Part shown: positions 61,233 to 64,000 of the stretch, piece by piece | Position numbering within the stretch: the first letter of the stretch is position 1 | How the letters are laid out: every line of letters begins with the position of its first letter | Assembly (NCBI RefSeq): GCF_000711795.1 | Contig: NZ_KL543977.1 | Coordinates: 242,934 to 306,933, forward strand | Reading direction: 5' to 3' | Source: Vibrio pacinii DSM 19139 | Lineage (GTDB): Bacteria; Pseudomonadota; Gammaproteobacteria; Enterobacterales; Vibrionaceae | DNA length: 64,000 nucleotides | Notes under the pieces: model-generated | The model's database searches: none | What the model was told of the DNA's origin: nothing | Seen by the model: only the letters and a program-made list of their open reading frames with translations | Made by a program: the position numbers and the translations under genes

Positions 61233-62357
61233 ATGACTGAACAATTTATTAAATCACGCGCGGCAGTGGCTTGGGGGCCGAATCAACCACTGAAAATCGA
61301 AGAAGTCGACGTTATGCTCCCAAAAGCAGGCGAAGTTCTCGTACGTATTGTCGCAACGGGCGTGTGTCACACAGATGCATTTACCCTTTCGGGTGAAGAT
61401 CCAGAAGGGATATTCCCTAGTATTCTCGGCCATGAAGGCGGCGGTATCGTCGAAATGATCGGTGAAGGGGTGACCAGTGTTGAAGTCGGCGATCATGTCA
61501 TTCCACTCTATACCGCTGAATGTGGTGAATGTAAATTCTGTCAATCAGGCAAAACCAATCTATGCCAAGCTGTTCGCGAAACCCAAGGTAAAGGCCTAAT
61601 GCCAGACGGCACCACTCGCTTTTACAAAGATGGTCAGCCAATTTATCACTACATGGGCTGCTCGACTTTCTCTGAATACACGGTACTGCCTGAAATCTCA
61701 CTGGCGAAAGTGAGCAAAGAAGCGCCACTAGAAGAAGTGTGTTTGCTAGGTTGCGGTGTGACTACTGGTATGGGCGCGGTGCTTAATACCGCCAAAGTTG
61801 AGCAAGGCGATACCGTTGCTATTTTCGGTCTCGGCGGCATCGGCCTTTCAGCAATCATCGGCGCTCGTATGGCTGGTGCAAGTCGCATCATTGGTATCGA
61901 CATCAACGAAAGCAAGTTTGAACTGGCTCAGCAATTGGGCGCTACCGATGTAATTAACCCGCAATCGTGCGATAAACCAATTCAAGATGTGATTATCGAG
62001 ATGACTGACGGCGGCGTTGATTACTCGTTCGAATGTATCGGTAACGTCAACGTCATGCGTCAAGCGCTTGAGTGCTGTCATAAAGGTTGGGGCGAGTCGG
62101 TGATCATTGGTGTTGCTGGCGCGGGGCAAGAGATCTCTACCCGTCCATTCCAATTGGTCACAGGGCGTGTATGGCGTGGTAGCGCATTTGGCGGCGTCAA
62201 AGGTCGCAGTGAACTGCCAGAAATTGTCAATCGTTACATGGCGGGAGAGTTTGGCCTGCAAGAGTTCATTACTCACACCATGGGGCTAGAAGATATCAAC
62301 CAAGCGTTTGAGTTAATGCACAACGGTGAAAGCATCCGCAGCGTAATCCATTACTAA
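61233..62357 (+). CDS. frmA: S-(hydroxymethyl)glutathione dehydrogenase / class III alcohol dehydrogenase
   Basis: 374 residues. Oxidises S-hydroxymethylglutathione, the spontaneous formaldehyde-glutathione adduct, to S-formylglutathione with NAD+. Catalytic zinc ligands: Cys45 in GVCHTDAF and His67 in GHEGGG; structural zinc cysteines in CGECKFCQSGKTNLC (about 97-111). The NAD motif GLGGIGLSAIIGARMAGA is near residue 200. It precedes fghA. Confidence 0.96.
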   Translation: MTEQFIKSRAAVAWGPNQPLKIEEVDVMLPKAGEVLVRIVATGVCHTDAFTLSGEDPEGIFPSILGHEGGGIVEMIGEGVTSVEVGDHVIPLYTAECGECKFCQSGKTNLCQAVRETQGKGLMPDGTTRFYKDGQPIYHYMGCSTFSEYTVLPEISLAKVSKEAPLEEVCLLGCGVTTGMGAVLNTAKVEQGDTVAIFGLGGIGLSAIIGARMAGASRIIGIDINESKFELAQQLGATDVINPQSCDKPIQDVIIEMTDGGVDYSFECIGNVNVMRQALECCHKGWGESVIIGVAGAGQEISTRPFQLVTGRVWRGSAFGGVKGRSELPEIVNRYMAGEFGLQEFITHTMGLEDINQAFELMHNGESIRSVIHY

Positions 62358-62364
62358 TCTCTCC

Positions 62365-62396
62365 AAGGGCGGCGTTCAATCACGCCGCCCTTTGTT
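62365..62396 (+). terminator. Terminator-like hairpin between frmA and fghA
   Basis: AAGGGCGGCGT / ACGCCGCCCTT around TCAATC, then TGTTGT. The weak T-tract may allow read-through into fghA. Confidence 0.5.
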
Positions 62397-62412
62397 GTAA
62401 CTAGGAGTCCCA

Positions 62413-63258
62413 ATGACCATTGAAAACATCAGCCAAGCCAAAGTTTTTTCTGGCTGGCACAAACAGTATCAACACCATTCCGACGTACTAAACTGTCAAA
62501 TGCGCTTCGCCATTTTCCTGCCTCCGCAAGCCAGTAACACCAACCCGGTGCCTGTGCTTTATTGGTTGTCCGGCCTTACCTGCAGTGACGAGAATTTCAT
62601 GCAAAAAGCCGCGGCCTTCCGCATCGCTGCCAAACTCGGTATTGCTATCGTTGCTCCTGACACCAGCCCACGCGGTGACACAGTGGCCGATGCTGATGAT
62701 GGTGCTTATGATCTTGGCCTTGGCGCAGGTTTCTATGTCAATGCCACTCAAGCACCTTGGAATAAGCACTATCAAATGTACAGCTACGTCGTCGATGAAC
62801 TGCCGAAATTAGTTGAACAGCACTTCCCTGTTACGCCAGTGCGCTCGATCTCCGGCCACAGCATGGGCGGCCATGGCGCGTTAATGATTGGTTTACGCAA
62901 TAGCGACAAATACCGTTCTATCTCGGCGTTTAGCCCTATTACTCATCCAATCAACTGCCCTTGGGGACAAAAAGCATTTAGCCATTACCTGGGCAATGAT
63001 AGCCAAGCGTGGAAAGAGTATGACAGTGTTGAACTGCTCAAATCGCGCCAAGCCAGTGTGCCGATTTTGGTCGACCAAGGCGAAGACGACGGCTTTTTAC
63101 AGCAGCAGTTAAAACCTGAGTTACTGCTTGCTGCGGCAGAGGCATCGCAGAGCAATGTTAAACTGCGTATGCAACCGGGCTATGATCACAGCTACTTCTT
63201 TATTCAAAGCTTTATTGATGATCATTTAAGATTCCATGCCAGTTATCTAAAAGATTAA
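62413..63258 (+). CDS. fghA: S-formylglutathione hydrolase
   Basis: 281 residues. Esterase D-type enzyme releasing formate and glutathione from S-formylglutathione, the product of FrmA. The nucleophile elbow SISGHSMGGHGALMIG (about 145-160) carries the catalytic serine, DQGEDDGFLQQQLKPE holds the acid, and PGYDHSYFFIQSFIDDH the histidine. The N-terminal YWLSGLTCSDENFM is typical. It lies 55 bp after frmA. Confidence 0.95.
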   Translation: MTIENISQAKVFSGWHKQYQHHSDVLNCQMRFAIFLPPQASNTNPVPVLYWLSGLTCSDENFMQKAAAFRIAAKLGIAIVAPDTSPRGDTVADADDGAYDLGLGAGFYVNATQAPWNKHYQMYSYVVDELPKLVEQHFPVTPVRSISGHSMGGHGALMIGLRNSDKYRSISAFSPITHPINCPWGQKAFSHYLGNDSQAWKEYDSVELLKSRQASVPILVDQGEDDGFLQQQLKPELLLAAAEASQSNVKLRMQPGYDHSYFFIQSFIDDHLRFHASYLKD

Positions 63259-63276
63259 ACCTATATTAGCGCCGAA

Positions 63277-63312
63277 AACAACAAAGCCCGTCATGTGACG
63301 GGCTTTGTTGTT
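63277..63312. terminator. Bidirectional terminator fghA / AbgT transporter
   Basis: A nearly perfect palindrome: a 17-bp stem from AACAACAAAGCCCGTCA to TGACGGGCTTTGTTGTT with a 2-nt centre, at the convergent ends of two genes. Confidence 0.82.
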
Positions 63313-63324
63313 TCAACCTTTCGC

Positions 63325-64000
63325 TTACATAGTGTAAGTGTATGGTGCTTGAATACCTAGTGGGATGCCTAACATCCAGTAGGCCACAAGGAAGATAGAC
63401 CAACCGATTAACATCGCAATCGAGAATGGCATCATCAATGAAGCAAGTGTACCGATACCCGTTGACTTCACGTAACGCTGACAGTAAACCACCACTAGCG
63501 GGAAGAACACCATCAGAGGTGAAATGATGTTCGAAACTGAATCACCAACACGGTAGGCCGCTTGCGATAGCTCAGGAGAGATACCCACAGCCATTAACAT
63601 AGGCACTAGAATCGGGCCAATCAGCGCCCACTTGGCCGATGCAGAGCCGATCAACAAGTTGACACACGCCGTCAGCAAAATCATACCCACAATGGTCGCT
63701 TCACCCGGCAAGTTCATCGCTTTCAAACCTTCAGCACCGTACAACGCAAGCATAGTACCGATGTTTGACTGAGCAAATGCTGATAGGAACTGTGCACAGA
63801 AGAATGACATCACGATATAGGCACCCATGGTTGACATGGTATCCGCCATCGCCTTGATGATATCGTTGCTGGTTTTGAATGTGCCTGACACTTTACCGTA
63901 GACATAACCAGGGATGATAAACAGAATGAAGATCAATGGAACGATAGACTTCATTATCGGCGCAGAAAAGGCGGTGATTTCACCTTCAGGCGAACGCAAG
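63325..64000 (-). CDS. AbgT-family transporter, C-terminal part (runs off window)
   Basis: About 224 codons are visible; the 5' part lies beyond the right edge. Matches the AbgT family (p-aminobenzoyl-glutamate transport and antimetabolite efflux). Typical features: a re-entrant region around SAPIMKSIVPLIFILFIIPG, GTFKTSNDIIKAMADTMSTMG, LLIGSASAKWALIGPILVPM and RVGDSVSNIISPLMVFFPLVV, with about five or six membrane segments visible. Real transport specificity is unknown. Confidence 0.88.
   Translation of the reverse strand, partial: LRSPEGEITAFSAPIMKSIVPLIFILFIIPGYVYGKVSGTFKTSNDIIKAMADTMSTMGAYIVMSFFCAQFLSAFAQSNIGTMLALYGAEGLKAMNLPGEATIVGMILLTACVNLLIGSASAKWALIGPILVPMLMAVGISPELSQAAYRVGDSVSNIISPLMVFFPLVVVYCQRYVKSTGIGTLASLMMPFSIAMLIGWSIFLVAYWMLGIPLGIQAPYTYTM

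Overview
The window reads as chromosome 1 of a Vibrio (Vibrionaceae, Gammaproteobacteria). Diagnostic content: a sodium-type polar flagellar stator pair (PomA/PomB), Vibrio-typical small families (DUF3332, DUF3622, DUF3149, DUF3301/DUF3549), a GlcNAc PTS permease without its own IIA domain, and enterobacterial-like synteny (gcvA/gcvB, seqA-pgm, sdhCDAB-sucABCD divergent from gltA, fldA-fur). Base composition and codon use look even throughout. I see no prophage, insertion sequence, integron, CRISPR or genomic island, so most of the window is conserved housekeeping DNA. The species is not determined.

Layout. 1-3.6 kb: end of xni, then a leftward overlapping cluster gcvA - alpha/beta hydrolase - DUF423 protein - rlmM. 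3.6-3.9 kb: the sRNA gene gcvB, divergent from gcvA. 4.0-7.4 kb: thiI, then pomB-pomA with a sigma-28-like promoter. 7.6-10.6 kb: xseB-ispA-dxs (isoprenoid precursor supply). 10.7-10.9 kb: a long nested inverted repeat. 10.9-13.8 kb: truC-yqcC (leftward), DUF3549-DUF3301 (rightward), and a GNAT acetyltransferase that overlaps DUF3301 antisense. 13.97-14.4 kb: a CsrB-family regulatory RNA on the minus strand with an upstream GacA/VarA/UvrY-type box. 15-26.4 kb: the TCA block sucD-sucC-sucB-sucA-sdhB-sdhA-sdhD-sdhC (leftward) and gltA (rightward), with a possible ArcA site and a possible 20-codon leader ORF before gltA.

26.5-35.2 kb: Nif3-family protein, DUF1853 protein, seqA-pgm, ybfF, DUF2788, fldA, a DUF4442 protein, fur and glnS. 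35.5-45.1 kb: nagE divergent from nagA-nagC (GlcNAc use), a CPA2 antiporter, asnB and a POT peptide transporter. 45.3-47.2 kb: a TraB/GumN protein, then tRNA-Pro(UGG) followed by about 2.5 tandem copies of a ~130-bp unit carrying a decayed tRNA 3' end plus terminator hairpin (resembling the E. coli tyrT/rtT arrangement), then a 46-aa DUF3149 membrane protein. 47.3-53.3 kb: smrA, rluF, upp, purM-purN, yaeP-DUF4250, DUF3622 and DUF3332. 53.4-59.6 kb: purL, mltF and a 44-aa very basic ORF. 59.6-64 kb: tadA, a LysR regulator divergent from frmA-fghA (formaldehyde detoxification), and an AbgT-family transporter running off the right edge.

How it works together: central carbon flow (gltA, sdh, suc), amino-sugar uptake (nagE/nagA/nagC), purine synthesis (purM, purN, purL, the first and last with PurR-like boxes) and global post-transcriptional control (GcvB, CsrB) are interleaved. 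The most unusual things I can support are the tRNA-Pro tandem repeats, the CsrB locus with its box, the nested inverted repeat after dxs, the gltA leader ORF and the 44-aa basic ORF. I do not see convincing evidence for an undescribed multi-gene system.
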